From contig JASFXZ010000033.1 in NCBI GenBank assembly GCA_032209605.1, forward strand, positions 836,001 through 900,000: DNA of 64,000 nucleotides. The letters are read 5' to 3'. Below are positions 44,574 to 56,934 of the stretch, piece by piece. Position 1 is the first letter of the stretch. Every line of letters starts with the position of its first letter. The notes below the pieces were generated by a model. It was not told the DNA's origin. It worked only from the letters and a program-made list of their open reading frames with translations, and did not search any database. Made by a program: the position numbers and the translations under genes. The DNA comes from Mactromeris polynyma (Eukaryota > Mollusca > Bivalvia > Venerida > Mactridae).

Positions 44574-45936
44574 TCACTCTAAATCGAACATTCGTATTCT
44601 GTCATTTTCATGCATGTAAACAAACAGTTTGCGTAATTTTCGATGGAAAAACAATGACATTGGTTTCAAAATGCCATCTTCTTTCTTCACGATCACTCCC
44701 ATCTTTGTACCATCGTATCTTAATTGCACTACACTGTTTGAATTCTCACCAGCAACAAATACATTCCCTCTCCCATCAATACACACTCCACCTGCTGCAT
44801 CAATATTTGGATCTTTGATTGTAGCGATATGATTTCCTTTCTTATCAAGACACACTAATCGATCATAACCACCAACAAACATATAATCTCTGCTGTCACA
44901 TAGTGCGATTTGCATAGACAACATTAACAGATAATTTCCACTGCTGTCTTTAGATATAGTTTGTAGCAATGTACCAACCATGTTGTATATGTATATTGAT
45001 AAACTATGATCGGAAACATATAGTTTCTTATCCATGTACGCAACACTGTAGCATTCATGCTTCAGTTGTATTTGTCGTGATAGTGTCATTGTTTGTCCTA
45101 TAGTAACCAACTGGATCATTTTACGATTAAAACATGCCACAGCAACCATGTCGTTCTTTACTCGACATACACCACTGGTCTTATAAGGCAGATCAACGTG
45201 ATCTACTACTGACAACTGCACTATGTCTACTAGTTTCAGTTTGTTATTAGCAAAATCTGCAATGATCAATTCGTTATCACCTAAAGGACAACCTCCTCTT
45301 ATCTTGCATGTGCTAGTATCGCTTGGTATCCTAGCCACAATATCTCGACATTGCTTAATTCTGTAAGGTACCGCTGTGGTTTTATTTTCTAGTTTTATCT
45401 GACCAAAATTGTCAATTTCATGTAGAAATTCTAATAGAGATTTTTCTGCAACAAATGAAAACACATTGTCCTCAGTGAATGTTTCAAGCACTTCTTCAGA
45501 ACTGTTAATGTCATCTCGTTCCTTCGTGATGGTTGAAGAAACGAGTTTCGAGCAGACAAACTTTTGTGATTTGTTGCCTTCAGCTCGTCGGATTTTCTCG
45601 CCAAGCTCTACAAATATGTTCAGACTCGATTTTATTGTTTCATTGGCATTTAATAGTTCCGCCTTCATTTTATCGTACAGTAATTGAACTTCACCCTTAG
45701 CTTCTTCTTTCAGGCGATCAAGTATGACATCTGTTGCCCTTCTTTGTTCGGTGATTGCAAGCAATGAATTTTGTTTGGCACGTTCTAAAGTCTGAAGATA
45801 GATATTGTTGGAGTTTTGTAGTGTGGACTTCAAACTTTCCGTCAATTTCTGCAGGTCTTTGAAAGTTTTGTCAAATTCTCCATCTTTGGTGATCTGATCT
45901 ACATCATCTGGGATTGAATGTATGTCGGTGCAAATT
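44574..45936 (-). CDS. B-box/NHL large exon B, intact, no first exon of its own
   Basis: Starts after TTTCAG at 45936 in the same phase as the sibling large exons and runs open for 1363 bp to the stop. It encodes ICTDIHSIPDDVDQITKDGE (end of B-box 2), a coiled coil (ESLKSTLQNSNN..., roughly the first 100 codons) and NHL-type blades (DIVQLSVVDHVDLPY, GVCIDGRGNVFVAGENSNS). No B-box exon was found between it and gene C. Joined to gene C's first exon it is in frame and gives 566 residues, so it may be an alternative last exon of gene C. Otherwise it is a silent duplicate kept open by recency or gene conversion. No methionine near the start of the domain region would give a sensible independent protein. 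Confidence 0.75.
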
Positions 45937-46785
45937 CTGAAAGTAAATATTTTGTATGAACTGAAAAAATACAGCAGTTTGCAACTTGGTTGAAATATAT
46001 TTATATCTTGTATAACTTCAACTAGGTGTCGTTCTTACATTTTATATTTTTTTATCTAAACCCGTTATTATAGCTATGAATCACATTTATAACGATCAAA
46101 CCCGTTTTTGAAGACCAAAGTAAAGATTGCTTTGTCAATAAAAAATGCACCAATTAGCAATCTTTGTCTTCAACCTAGTATATATCTTTGTTTCTGTATC
46201 ATTTATTCATTATGGGTTTAAAGGGGAACAGTCTGATAACTGATAATGTAGAAAGCTAAATATGTCACATTTAAATGATTATTGCGAATGATAACATTTC
46301 TTATCTTGTTGACAAAAGTAAATTTAGATCGGAATATTTGGATATTTATAAAATAAATTCTCTTCTCGCTTGCAAACAATTATTTTATACCATTAATTGT
46401 GATATTTAAAATGTACGTACGTTTGACATCTCATAAACATATACATGATTAAAGACCTAAATTCGCGTTCATTAGACAAAATTCTGCACAAACTATGAAT
46501 AAGCACTAGTTTTTGAATTGTAAAAATGAACTCTCTGTCAGTCTTGATTAAAATTGTAGATATATGTGCATAACGGTCGTATCTAACGATACGCGAATAA
46601 TAGTAGCGTGTGCTACTTTAGTGGTTCAAGCTTTTATTATTTTTGTTTATCTTTTGTTTAAAGCCTTTACAACTATCGAGATATCAGTACTTGTATTGAG
46701 CGTCTATATAAACTATAACAGTGTTAAATTAATGAAAAATCGATTTCAATCCCCAGTTTGTTTCACTTGATATAATATTCTTGTT

Positions 46786-47052
46786 CTTTTCTCCCCCTTT
46801 CGACCTATCATTACTGACTTTCTTGACTGTTCCGTGAAGTATTCTATCCATTAATGTTTTCACATTGTTGTCCCCCTAACTTCTCCGTAGTTGTTTTTAT
46901 GTTCGGACAGTCCCTTCTTTCCACGATTTCCCCCATACATGTTTACCATTGCACCTCGTCAATCCCTAATAGTTTATAGACTGTTGTTTTTCCCTGGGGT
47001 CTGTGTGGGGAGGCATTGTCTTATGTATGTGGCGCTCCCAGTAACAACTTAA
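46786..47052 (-). repeat. Dispersed repeat family G, copy 3 (minus)
   Basis: The reverse complement begins GTTACTGGGAGCGCCACATA, then CAATGCCTCCCCACACAGAC, and ends near a CGAAAGGGGGAG run. Same family as 13590 and 56155. Confidence 0.6.
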
Positions 47053-48534
47053 TCCTTATTACATATCCGGGATTGCGTATGTATGCTTTTACAAAACATA
47101 ATGACTCAGTTGCCACACATAAACCGATTATACACGGGAGCTTATAATGTATTCTGAGGTATCAAACAGATAAATAAATGTCTTCTCTACATTTAAACAC
47201 ATTTTCACATTCGAAATGTTCATGTTTTAAGAAATAAGATAAAACTAGATATGGATAAAGTAGTTGCTTAATTACATTCACGAAATCTCGTCACTTAAAT
47301 TGCGAAATATCGCGGGATTTCATTTATCAACGTGGGTTTGATATTTTTGAATTCACTAGCTTCTCTTCAATTTTTCTGGTTTCTGATAAGTCATTGAGTC
47401 CTTATTTAAATAGACGGATCTATTTTTTTACATATCTATGTTCAACATGCATTATCCTGTGTTAGCTGTCTCTGGTGGGAGAGTGTTGTTCGTCGGGGAC
47501 TTTCTTGTTTCCACCGTTTGTTTCATGTGGTTGATTGTAGGTTGCCAAGAGGTTGTTGCATCTATAAACTAAGATTAAACCTTCAGTGGTTATGTGACAC
47601 TGATCGTTCAATGGCGGTACTCCCATCTTCATCCATCATGTTTGTATCTTGTGTCCATTGATCATGCAATTGTTTACATATGTGTCGTCGCGTCAGATGT
47701 TGGCGTCAGTTTGCGTAACGTTACGTCCAGTTTTTCACAAATTAACGTAGTTGGACAATAGCCAAATGATTTTTCTACTCTTACTCTTTTTATTGATTTT
47801 AAAAGTTTATTGTTATTGACAGTCGATTTTGCAAGTTGACGTCAACATCTGACGCGACATATACATGTATGTATATGCTGCAATGTTTCCTGAGCTTTTG
47901 TTTTTGGAGTGGCTGTGCATTTTGAAGGTGGCATGTACTGCTCGGCTTCTTGATTCATTTTTAATATTTTATGAAGATTTTTTTTATGTAATTTGTGTAT
48001 CCTGGAGTATATGTCAACACTATCGAGTACTAGGTCAAGGAAATTGACTGCAGAACAGACAAACAAGAGTCAAACAAAGAGACGATAAGTTAGAAGTATG
48101 TTTAGTTTCAATCCAGGTTTTACAAATATGCACTATGACAACACTTTTACAAGGCACGACAAACTTATGGCAAACTTTGTATATATACACCAAACAAACT
48201 TTCTAAATGGTCTGTTGTCACGATGCATAGAAATTCAACAATGCAATCACCATCGTATGAATAATTTCCTCATACAACATGGCCGAAAGTATTAATCCAG
48301 TTTGACCCTCAGTTGTTGTTTACGACAACAATACACTAAACATTAACAATGATAGAACAGTAATATACGGTATTCTCTCTTAAATAAAAACAAGGTGACA
48401 AGTATAAATAAGTGTATGTACATAAATTTAAAAACTACAATTTTGAAAGAAATTAATGAAAAGGGACAATTCAAAAAATTCACTCTTACTGCCTTTTTGG
48501 CTAAAAAGACATTAGAAGAAAAAGTAAATATTAA

Positions 48535-48740
48535 TTTGTTACAGGAAACGCCATATACATAATTACAATGCCTCACCACACAGATTGCAAGGAAACACCA
48601 GCCTGCGAAAGAGTAGGGAGTGAGGAGGTGTAAGGACAAACATCTATGGGTATGGGGAAGTAAGGAATTGTCTGGCTGACTATCCAAAACAACCATGGAG
48701 AATAAAACAAAGGGGGTTAAAGGACATTAATAAGAGTTCA
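48535..48740 (+). repeat. Dispersed repeat family G, copy 4
   Basis: GTTACAGGAAACGCCATATA, CAATGCCTCACCACACAG and GTGAGGAGGTGTAAGGAC match copies 2 and 5. The 117-codon minus frame across it is not a gene. Confidence 0.6.
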
Positions 48741-49365
48741 AATAAGATGGTCAAATTGTGGCGTCGAAGTTTTACGTAATGCATTTCTATCAAAGCATAT
48801 ACATTGTTGTTTGTGTCAATTATAAACACATTGCGCAAACGTTGCTATTTTAAATTTTATAATAAGTTCTCTGCGTCGATAAAAGACTTCTGTCAATTCT
48901 CGTCAATCGTATTTGTTTATTTTTTATTATTTATTGCACAAATGAAAAATATTTGATAAATTTGTTCATAAAACCATTTTGATATACATTACTCTTATCA
49001 TCAACCGAAAAAAACAAGACATGTATGCAAATTTTGAATTTCACAATTGGTGTTTTCTTCTATATAACGTATCTTACGCATGAAAGTAAGTGTGTTCTTT
49101 GTCATGTTATGTTACAAAATCTAGGACTTGTTTGGGTCCACTGAGTTTAGATATTTTGTGTTGAAGCATTGATTAATCTCATTAAAATAATAAAACCAGT
49201 GTTTTAGATGGGTCATTTTCAACTTTTGTTATTTCTTAATTTGACAAGTTAACGTAGAATGAATGTTTAAATAAGGCCTTCGAGTGGTTATAATACCAAA
49301 TAGAGTTTACGTGGCTAGTAAAACAAAAATAAAGAACAAACATCAGATTGTGTTGTAAATGGGCT

Positions 49366-49371
49366 TTTATT
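49366..49371 (-). terminator. Putative polyadenylation signal of B-box/NHL gene C
   Basis: On the minus strand AATAAA lies about 175 bp after the stop of gene C and is followed about 25-50 bp on by a T-rich stretch (TTTGTTCTTTATTTTTG). It sits in a perfect 16-bp hairpin (GGCTTTAATAAAAGCC). The same segment is duplicated at 58833-58950. Confidence 0.5.
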
Positions 49372-49543
49372 AAAGCCATTAAAACAATCAAAACATAAAT
49401 AATGTAACTAAATATATACAGTAAAGTAATAGATAATACCTTAACCCATGATATTGACCATGGTGCAATGATAGTCATGATCGCTTTACATCAAGTAATT
49501 GTCCGTAAGTAATATTACCAATGTTTTCAATGAAACAAGATAG

Positions 49544-52500
49544 TTATATATTCCACTCTAAATCGAATATTTTTATTTTATCATTTTCTTTCAAATAAAC
49601 AAACAGCTTGCGTAATTTTCGATGGAAAAACAATGACATTGGTTGCCGAATGCCGTATTCTTCCTTCACGATCACTCCCATTTTTGTACCATCGTATTTT
49701 AATTGCACTACTTTGTTTGATTTCCTACCGGCAACGAATACATTTCCTCTCCCATCAATACACACTCCACATGCTCCATCAATTTCTGGATCTCTGATTG
49801 TAGAGATATGATTTCCTTTCTTATCAAGGTACACTAACCCACCAAAACCACCAACAAACATATAATCTTTACATTCACAAAGTGCAATTTGCCCTGAAAA
49901 CTTAAACAGTTTATTTCCACTGCTGTCTTTAGATATAGTTTGTAACAATGTACCAAACATGTCGTATATGTATACAGAAGAACCATTATCAGATACATAG
50001 AGTTTGTCGTCCATGTAAGCAACTTGGTAGCATGCATGACTCAGTTCCATTTGACGCGATAGTGTCATAGATTGTCCTATAGTAACAAACTGCATCATTT
50101 GTTCAGGACGACATCCCACAGCAACCTCATTGTTCTTCACACAACATACACCACGTATGCCATACGGTATAACAATGTCATCTACAACTGACAACTTCGC
50201 GATGTCTACTCGTTTCAATTTGTTATTACTAATATCCGTAATGATCAATTCGTTATCACCTAAAAGACAACATCCTCTTATCTTGCATGTGGTAGTATCG
50301 CTTGGTATCCTAGCTACAATATCTTGACATTGCTTTATTCTGTAAGGTGTGTTTTTATCGCCAACTTTCACCTGACCAAGATTTTTAGTTTGTTGAAGAA
50401 ATTCTACTAAAGATTTGTCTGCAAACTGAATCGAAAACAAATCGGCCCATGTAAATATTTCGAGCTCTTCTTCAGAACTTTTAATAACATCTCGTTCTTT
50501 CGTGATGGTTGAAGAAACGAGTTTCGAGCAGACAAACATTTGCGATTTATTGCCTTCAGCTCGTCGGATTTTCTCGCCAAGTTCTACAAATCTGTTGAGA
50601 CTCGATTCTATTGTTTCATTGGCATTTAATAAGTCAGATTTCATTTTTTCGTACAGTAATTGAACTTCATTCTTAGCGTCTGCTTCCAAGCGATCAAGTA
50701 TGGCTTCTGTTTCCCTTCTGTGTTCGGTGATTGCAAGCAATGCGTTTTGTTTGGAACGTTCTAAATTCTGAAGATAGCTATTGTTGGAGTTTTGTAGTGT
50801 GGACTTTAAACTTTCCGTCATTGTCTGCAGGTCTCTACAAATTTTGTCAAATTCTCCATCTTTGGTGATCTGATCTAAATCATCTGGAATTGAATGTATG
50901 TCGGTGCAATTTCTGAAAGTAAACATTTTGTAAGAACTGAAAAAAAATGAGTGCAGGTTTTTACAGCACTTTGCAACTTGAAATATAAATATATTTGATA
51001 AAACTTCAACCATGTGTCGTTCTTACACCTTATATTTATATCTGAACACATTATTATAGTAGATATATTTATTTGCGCATTGAACACTGAAAAGTATTTT
51101 TTACAAAGCAGCAATAATCATTTTTACAGTAATAAGCATCGTGACAAATGGCGAGAAAGCATGTAATTAAGGTTTGTGAATTTTAGAAATTTCATTTTTT
51201 TTCGAGATATAAATCATGTTTTTTGTTTATTTATTTTCTAAATAGACATAAAAGATTACAGATATTTACATGCCTTCTTTTACATGCGTTCTCGGGAGAG
51301 ACAGTGTATGCAATATACCGCAAAATTATGGTATAGATTACATGTAACAATTATAAAACAACAATTTCAAGCCAAAATAGTATGCCATAGAATTATTATA
51401 ATGCAATACAACATATTGTTGAGTCATACAATTCATGAGCATATATATTTACTCATACATACACATACATACTCACACATGCATATATAGATATACACGC
51501 ATATACATAATATGCATATACCCCTACACACACACACACACACATACATATACATATAATACATACATGTACAAACAAAAGTAGCACAATCATTAAGGGT
51601 ATACAGAACAACATTGCATTACAACATCAAGAATAAATATGTTTAGACAAAACATGTCTAAGTCACCATTGCATGCATGTTTTGTCTTTCAGTGAAAGTG
51701 TGGTGTACGAAAATGGCTAGGTTTCACTAGTAATTAATTGTAAACATTTGTACATATTTGGATTTTGCCAATAAAAGCGTTTAATTAATTTGTTTCGACT
51801 TCTTTGTAAATAGGACATTGTATGACGAAATGATATTCATGTTCCAACACCTTGCAGGCAATACATAATCGTTCGTTAAAAAGTACCGGTTGAGGTTTTT
51901 TCCATCTTCCTGTTTCAACATGTAAACGATGTGAAGACATTCTTAATTGGGACATAGATATTCTATATTATAGTTGATTACCTCAAGATATTTATTGAAA
52001 GTAAAAGAAATAAAGGATTTAAAGAAAATAGCTCTGGATGAGTTTTCCAGTCTTGAGTTAACGTCCTGAATCCAGATATCGCGTATTTTTGCTTTACTAA
52101 TGATAAAAAATACTTTCGATTGGCTACTCCTTGGTTCCACCAAGCATCATAAAAAACAAGCTTAGACAAAATAGACAAATATAGCTATGAAGCACATTTA
52201 TAACGAGCGAATACACTTTTAAAGCCCGAAGTAAAGATTGCATAGTCAATAAACGCTGCATCAATAAGTAATTGGTGTCGACAACTAGTATATATCTTTG
52301 TTTCTGTATCATTCATTCATTATGGGTTTGATGGGTCAGATATCTGATAACGGAGAACTGGTTTAATATGGCACATGTAAATGATTATTGCTTGGTAGTA
52401 ACTTGATTATAATGGTAAATATTAGATCTGAATATTTATTAAATAAGATAAAAAGTAAATTATACTTATATTTGTATGGTCAGAATATTTATCTCAATAA

Positions 52501-54286
52501 AATGTAGGCTAAGTTCAAAACTGGGTAACCTGGGGTCAAAACGTAGGTCACTAGGTCTAATTATTGTATAATCTTGTTAACACTTAGTCACATTTTATAC
52601 TTGATTTATATGAGACGTGGACAGAATGTTTGCCTTAAAAAGTGAGTTTGAAACTGGGTCATCTGGGGTCAAAAACTAGGTCACTAGGTCCAATTATAGT
52701 AAAACCTTATTAACACTCCAGAGGTTACACGTTTTACTTTCTCTAATTATAGTAAAACAAAGTTCAGACTCCAGAGGTTATACTTTACTTTCTCTACATG
52801 AGACTTGGTCAAATGTTTGCCTGAATAAAATATAGGTAAATATTGATACTGGGTTATCTGAGGTCAAAGACTAGGTCACAGGATCAAATGATGGACAAAT
52901 TATGTGGAGGCTGTATTTTCTACCGGAACTACATACAACTTGATTAGAATGTCTTTATAAAACGCAAGTCCAGTGTGGTATTGGGTCATGTTGGGTAAAA
53001 AATTAGGTCATGAGGTCAAATCATTAAAAATCCTCGTGGAATCTTTTGAGGCCAACATTGCAATGTACTCAGGTGAGCGATATAGGGCCACCATAGCCCT
53101 CTTGTTTATTATTTCGATAACAAAAAGAATTGCACATATCTTCTCTTGGTGCTTGCAAACAATTATATTATACCATTACTTGTGGGTTTGAAAATGTACG
53201 CACGTTTGACATCTCATGATATAGCAAACATGAACATATACATAATTAAAGACCTAAACTCGCATTCACTAAACAAAATTCTGCACAATGAATTAGCGCA
53301 AGCTTTTGTATGGTAAAATCATAAACTATGATATTTCTGTCTGGATCAAACTGGTATATGTGCATAACACTCGTATCTAACGATAAGCGAATAGTAGTAG
53401 TTTGTTTGTGCTACTTTTGTAGTTCAAGCTTTAATTAATTTGGTTTATCTTTTGTAAATCCTTTACAACTATTGACATATCAATACTTGTATTGAACGTC
53501 TACTTCAAATAGAACAATATTAGATTCAATATTTTGTGCTTAAAAAAATATAAAACGATTTTTGATTCTTGGATCGATAACGTTAAGCATAAGTTCAATT
53601 TTGTATTTTTCACGAATTTTACGCCACCTAGCGTTCAGTGATTATGATGTATATACAAACGTTGCAGCATGATTATATTATATTTTATTTATAGTTTTAG
53701 AATAAGAGAACAAATGCGGCTGCCCCACAGGTGCTCGGTGTGTGGTTTGATCCGAAAAATGTACTAGTACTAAATATGGTCTTAATATTCGTAATATCGT
53801 CCAAACATCATAATATTGACCCTGTTATAATATTGGGGAAACACTGACTTATAATATATGAATGTATAATTATGTGTAGAAGACCTATCCTCACACCGAT
53901 CACTTCTGGTCCAACTGTATTATCGTATAGCTATAAATTACAACTTACCTGTGATCAATGACAATACACGTACAGCAACCGACAACATCGTGATCACCAC
54001 AATACACATCAATAACTTTTCCTTGATGAATGCTGCATTTTTCTGTAGGAAACGAGGGTAACTGTCGTGTCTGGTCTCCGTGTTGAGAACTTGATATATC
54101 CAGTAAACTATGCCGTCTTAATGCAGGGTATTTCTTGTGATTAGAGATACAGACCTTACAACAATATCCTTTACATTCAACACAATATCTAATTCCTTCT
54201 TTTATGACATTCTCTTCAGCACAAGACGTACATAAATAGTCAAATGTCTCTTCAGACGGTCCCGTGTCACTACCACCCGACGCCAT
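49544..54286 (-). CDS. B-box/NHL (TRIM-like) gene C, intact, 2 exons
   Basis: Exon 1 (54286-53949) begins MASGGSDTGPSEETF. B-box 1 ligands are C19, C22, C35, C38, C43, C46, H50 and H59. B-box 2 ligands are C84, H87, C96, H99, C104, C107 and H112, with H119 from exon 2. The donor GTAAGT splits Arg113. Exon 2 (50912-49544) follows TTTCAG and gives a coiled coil (about 125-215) and a six-blade NHL-like propeller (about 265-560; for example GVCIDGRGNVFVAGRKSNK), ending FDLEWNI. The product is 568 residues with no RING. Such RING-less TRIM-like proteins are expanded in bivalves. Binding or immune roles are proposed for relatives but nothing here proves one. The splice is supported because B-box 2 is complete only across the junction. 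The start is shared with gene A (MATGG/MASGG). The intron carries a LINE remnant and a complex repeat absent from the siblings. Confidence 0.9.
51055..52185 (-). mobile_element. LINE (non-LTR retrotransposon) 3' fragment in gene C intron
   Basis: Interrupts sequence that is continuous in unit A (ATTATTATAG | CTATGAAGCAC), with a short TATAG repeat at both borders. Minus-strand frames give a typical end of an RT protein: DAWWNQGVANRK, then a frameshift, KIRDIWIQDVNSRLENSSR, LRMSSHRLHVETGRWKKP and a zinc-knuckle-like CIACKVLEHEYHFVIQCPIY. At least one frameshift is present, so it is dead and 5'-truncated. The end toward 51055 includes CA/TA microsatellite (51420-51570). Confidence 0.8.
51420..51570. 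repeat. CA/TA microsatellite
   Basis: Imperfect ACATAC/CATATA tract with a pure CACACACACACACACAC core near 51525-51543, inside the LINE-derived segment. Confidence 0.85.
52490..53105. mobile_element. Complex dispersed repeat with ~160-bp internal units
   Basis: CTGGGTCATCTGGGGTCAAA, ACTAGGTCACTAGGTC and AGAATGTTTGCC recur about every 150-170 bp, ending in ACTCAGGTGAGCGATATAGG and GCCACCATAGCCCTCTTG. This arrangement is common in mollusc genomes (recalled, not searched). It replaces part of the intron that is plain in unit A (34262-34360), so it is an insertion. The class (Helitron-like or other) is not resolved. Confidence 0.65.
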
Positions 54287-54289
54287 TTT

Positions 54290-55690
54290 AGAGCGTGCAG
54301 ATCGACCTAGTTTATGGTTTAATCGATATCAAATACATGCCAATATCAAGTTACCAAATAAAGTATACATACACATACATATTGACTTGCAACATTATTA
54401 TAAACATATTTGTTTACAAATCATATAACTTGTATTTTTGTCTATCAACGAACCGCTGTATGAACAAAAAGTCAGTGAAGACGCTCTTTTTGTAATATTA
54501 ACATCCGCATCTCCTCAATATAGCGCCATAGTGTAATCCCGTTTTTGTATTTGAAAGTTAGTTTTGAATAATGGTTTAGCAATATACACAATGAGGTTCT
54601 ATATTTTCTGTAAAAAATTACAATGTTTTTATATGTGGCTTATTTGATTTTGCGTTCATCTCCTTCGATATGCACTCAAATGATTAAAACTTTTAAACTC
54701 TGAGCAGACGACAAAACAGTGTGTTTACTATCAGCCTAATAGTCTAGCTACCGACATGATACTGCAGATTTAATGAATTGTTATGCAGGTTTACTGGTTT
54801 CGATTTTATAACTTTTTTAATATTGAATATAATGTGAATTTATGTGCTCACTTTTCAATACTTTTAGACTCTGCTAAAGTGTCAACTCTCAGTCTGATAT
54901 TCTGGCTAGCGACCAGATACTATATATTTATCGACTATATAATTCATGTTTACGTATATATTCTACAATATATCTGATTTGGCTCTGACTTCCTTACGTT
55001 ATTCCTTAAAAATAAGTAGCTACATGAGTTGTCTCCCAAAAACATCGTAAATCGTAGTGAGTAAATACGTCTACATGAGTGAACCTGTGGATTTTGTATT
55101 CCTCTTAATATGTTGCTTTTTTCTTGTTGTTTCATTACTTAAACATAACACAAAAAGTTTCAACGTGTCTGTTCATACTTACTTATTGTTGGGAATTGGG
55201 GATGTTTTTAACGTTTTTGTTATAAGCAGTAGAAATCCGGTCTTATTGAATAGAAATTGTATAGACATATTTTTCATGTACATATATACTTCGTGCATGT
55301 GTGTTTGGTGCACCGTTTTCACAGGTAAATGTTGCATTATAACATTTCATTTCCAAATACTAACCAAAAGAGGGAATTTGTGCTTATAAAAACCTGTATC
55401 AGTGGTATTTAACGTGCTTGACTTCTTACTTCGTTTTATACAATGTACACGTGTTTACTAAATCATGTGATTTAATTGCTTTAAAGTGCTGTTATAATAA
55501 ACATTTTAGGCATCGCAGTTCATCAGTTCGTTCAATTACGATATTATTGAACGTCTTATTTGCAAGGAATGTTCCAATTATCAAGCCAGCTGATGTTTAC
55601 AAGTTTATTCAACACAAATTGCTTCACACATTTCGTTACCAAGTTAGATATTACACATAGGTACAAATGTATAATTTAAGTTAATATCAG
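54290..55690. repeat. 5'-flank/promoter block of gene C
   Basis: Counterpart of 41740-43075, with shared blocks in order. The segment 59470-59600 is a further short copy (GTATCAGTGGTATTTAA near 59511). No gene of its own was recognised. Confidence 0.7.
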
Positions 55691-56154
55691 AGAAACAGGA
55701 AGTACATTTACGCCAAGTTATGTTTATGAGAGTTTCTTACTCAAAAGTCTTCAGCTATATATATCAATCATGTGACATACGAACGAACGGGAAATTATGT
55801 GATTCCTCTCCACTGCTTCTCGATTAGGAAGTACGTTAGTCAACGTTACTATATTCAGAATTTTAATTCCCGTTCGGGAAGCAAACGATTGCTTATTTGG
55901 CACTAGACATTTCGGAAAACTTTCTTGTCAAGCTGAAACAAATTCAATGCTAATAGAAATTGATGCACAAGAGGGAAATCGCTGATTCGGGTAATTTCTC
56001 CCACTGACATGTGGTTAGAATTTATGACTAGATATCACATAGATAAATTAAGAAAATATGAAGATAAGAATGATATGATATAACTCTTACAGAGCAATAT
56101 CCTATGCCGACTGCTGTTTTAATCTGTTGAGCAACCTTTTGAAAAAAATATACA

Positions 56155-56445
56155 TTAAATGGTTACAGGGAATGCCACATGCCCAAGGCAATGCCTTCCA
56201 ACACAGAACTCTAAAAACAACAGTCTACAACACATTAGGCACTGAGGAGGTGCAAGTGTAAATCTGTGTGGGAATATGGGTACAAGAGTTAACATGTGTG
56301 GGAATAGATGTAAAATGAATGGTCTGCCCGACCATAAAAAAACAACCAAAGAAAGATTAGGGGGACAAAAATGGGGGAAATCAATCAACGGAACACATCA
56401 CGGAACATGCCAAGAACATCAACAATACTAGGCTAAAGGGGGGGG
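56155..56445 (+). repeat. Dispersed repeat family G, copy 5
   Basis: GGTTACAGGGAATGCCACAT, CAAGGCAATGCCTTCCAACA, GAATGGTCTGCCCGACCAT and AGATTAGGGGGACAAAAATG, then a 14-base poly-G run. This is the longest copy. The fragment near 56650 repeats the GAGAGAATAAGTTGCTACAG border. Confidence 0.6.
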
Positions 56446-56703
56446 GGGGGGAGATAACATATATATGATATCAAGGGAAGGAACTGCAGATGGGGAAATA
56501 GGAACTTAACCTACATCTAAAACACAAATAGAAATAATAACCATACAGCGATTTACAGCCTTGGAAATGTCAATACAAAAACTGGGGGTTTAAATCGATT
56601 TAACAGCTAGATAACATCACACTGCTAAATGGTAATTGATTTCCAAAAAAGAGAGAATAAGTTGCTACAGGGAACAATATATACACATAAATTGAAAAAA
56701 TAA

Positions 56704-56933
56704 TGCCTTATGTCTCTGAATACCGTCTTTTTCCTTCAAAGTCACTCCCATCTTTGTTCTGGACATCGTATCGTAATTGCAATACGCTGTTTGAAATCAT
56801 ACCAGCAACGAATACATTTCCTGTCTCATCAGTACAAACTCCAAACATATATGCATCTTTGGTTGTAGAGATATGATTTACTTTCCTATCATGGTACACT
56901 CACGCATCAAATCCACCAACAAACATATACTCT
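56704..56933 (-). pseudogene. NHL fragment E
   Basis: Encodes two NHL-type blades (GVCTDETGNVFVAGMISNSV, then QLRYD) with a stop before VYHDRKVNHIST and a frameshift after RYD relative to its siblings. The upstream edge joins directly to the duplicated flank block at 56935, so this is a recombination remnant. Confidence 0.8.
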
Positions 56934-56934
56934 T

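Larger units (their letters stand above)
45937..49365. other. Spacer between exon B and gene C
   Basis: Holds the repeated intron block (46070-46780), family G repeats at 46786 (minus) and 48535, and AT-rich DNA. Its first part matches the introns of units A and C, as expected if exon B once had a first exon that was lost or never copied. No B-box exon was found on reading both strands. Confidence 0.6.

Noticed and set aside
49362..49377. Perfect hairpin GGCTTTTATTAAAGCC, also at 58917-58932, resembling a histone mRNA 3' stem-loop
   Set aside because: It fits the stem-loop pattern on the plus strand, but no histone gene lies upstream on that strand and no purine-rich downstream element follows. 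The minus-strand AATAAA inside it is better explained as the poly(A) signal of gene C, duplicated with its flank.
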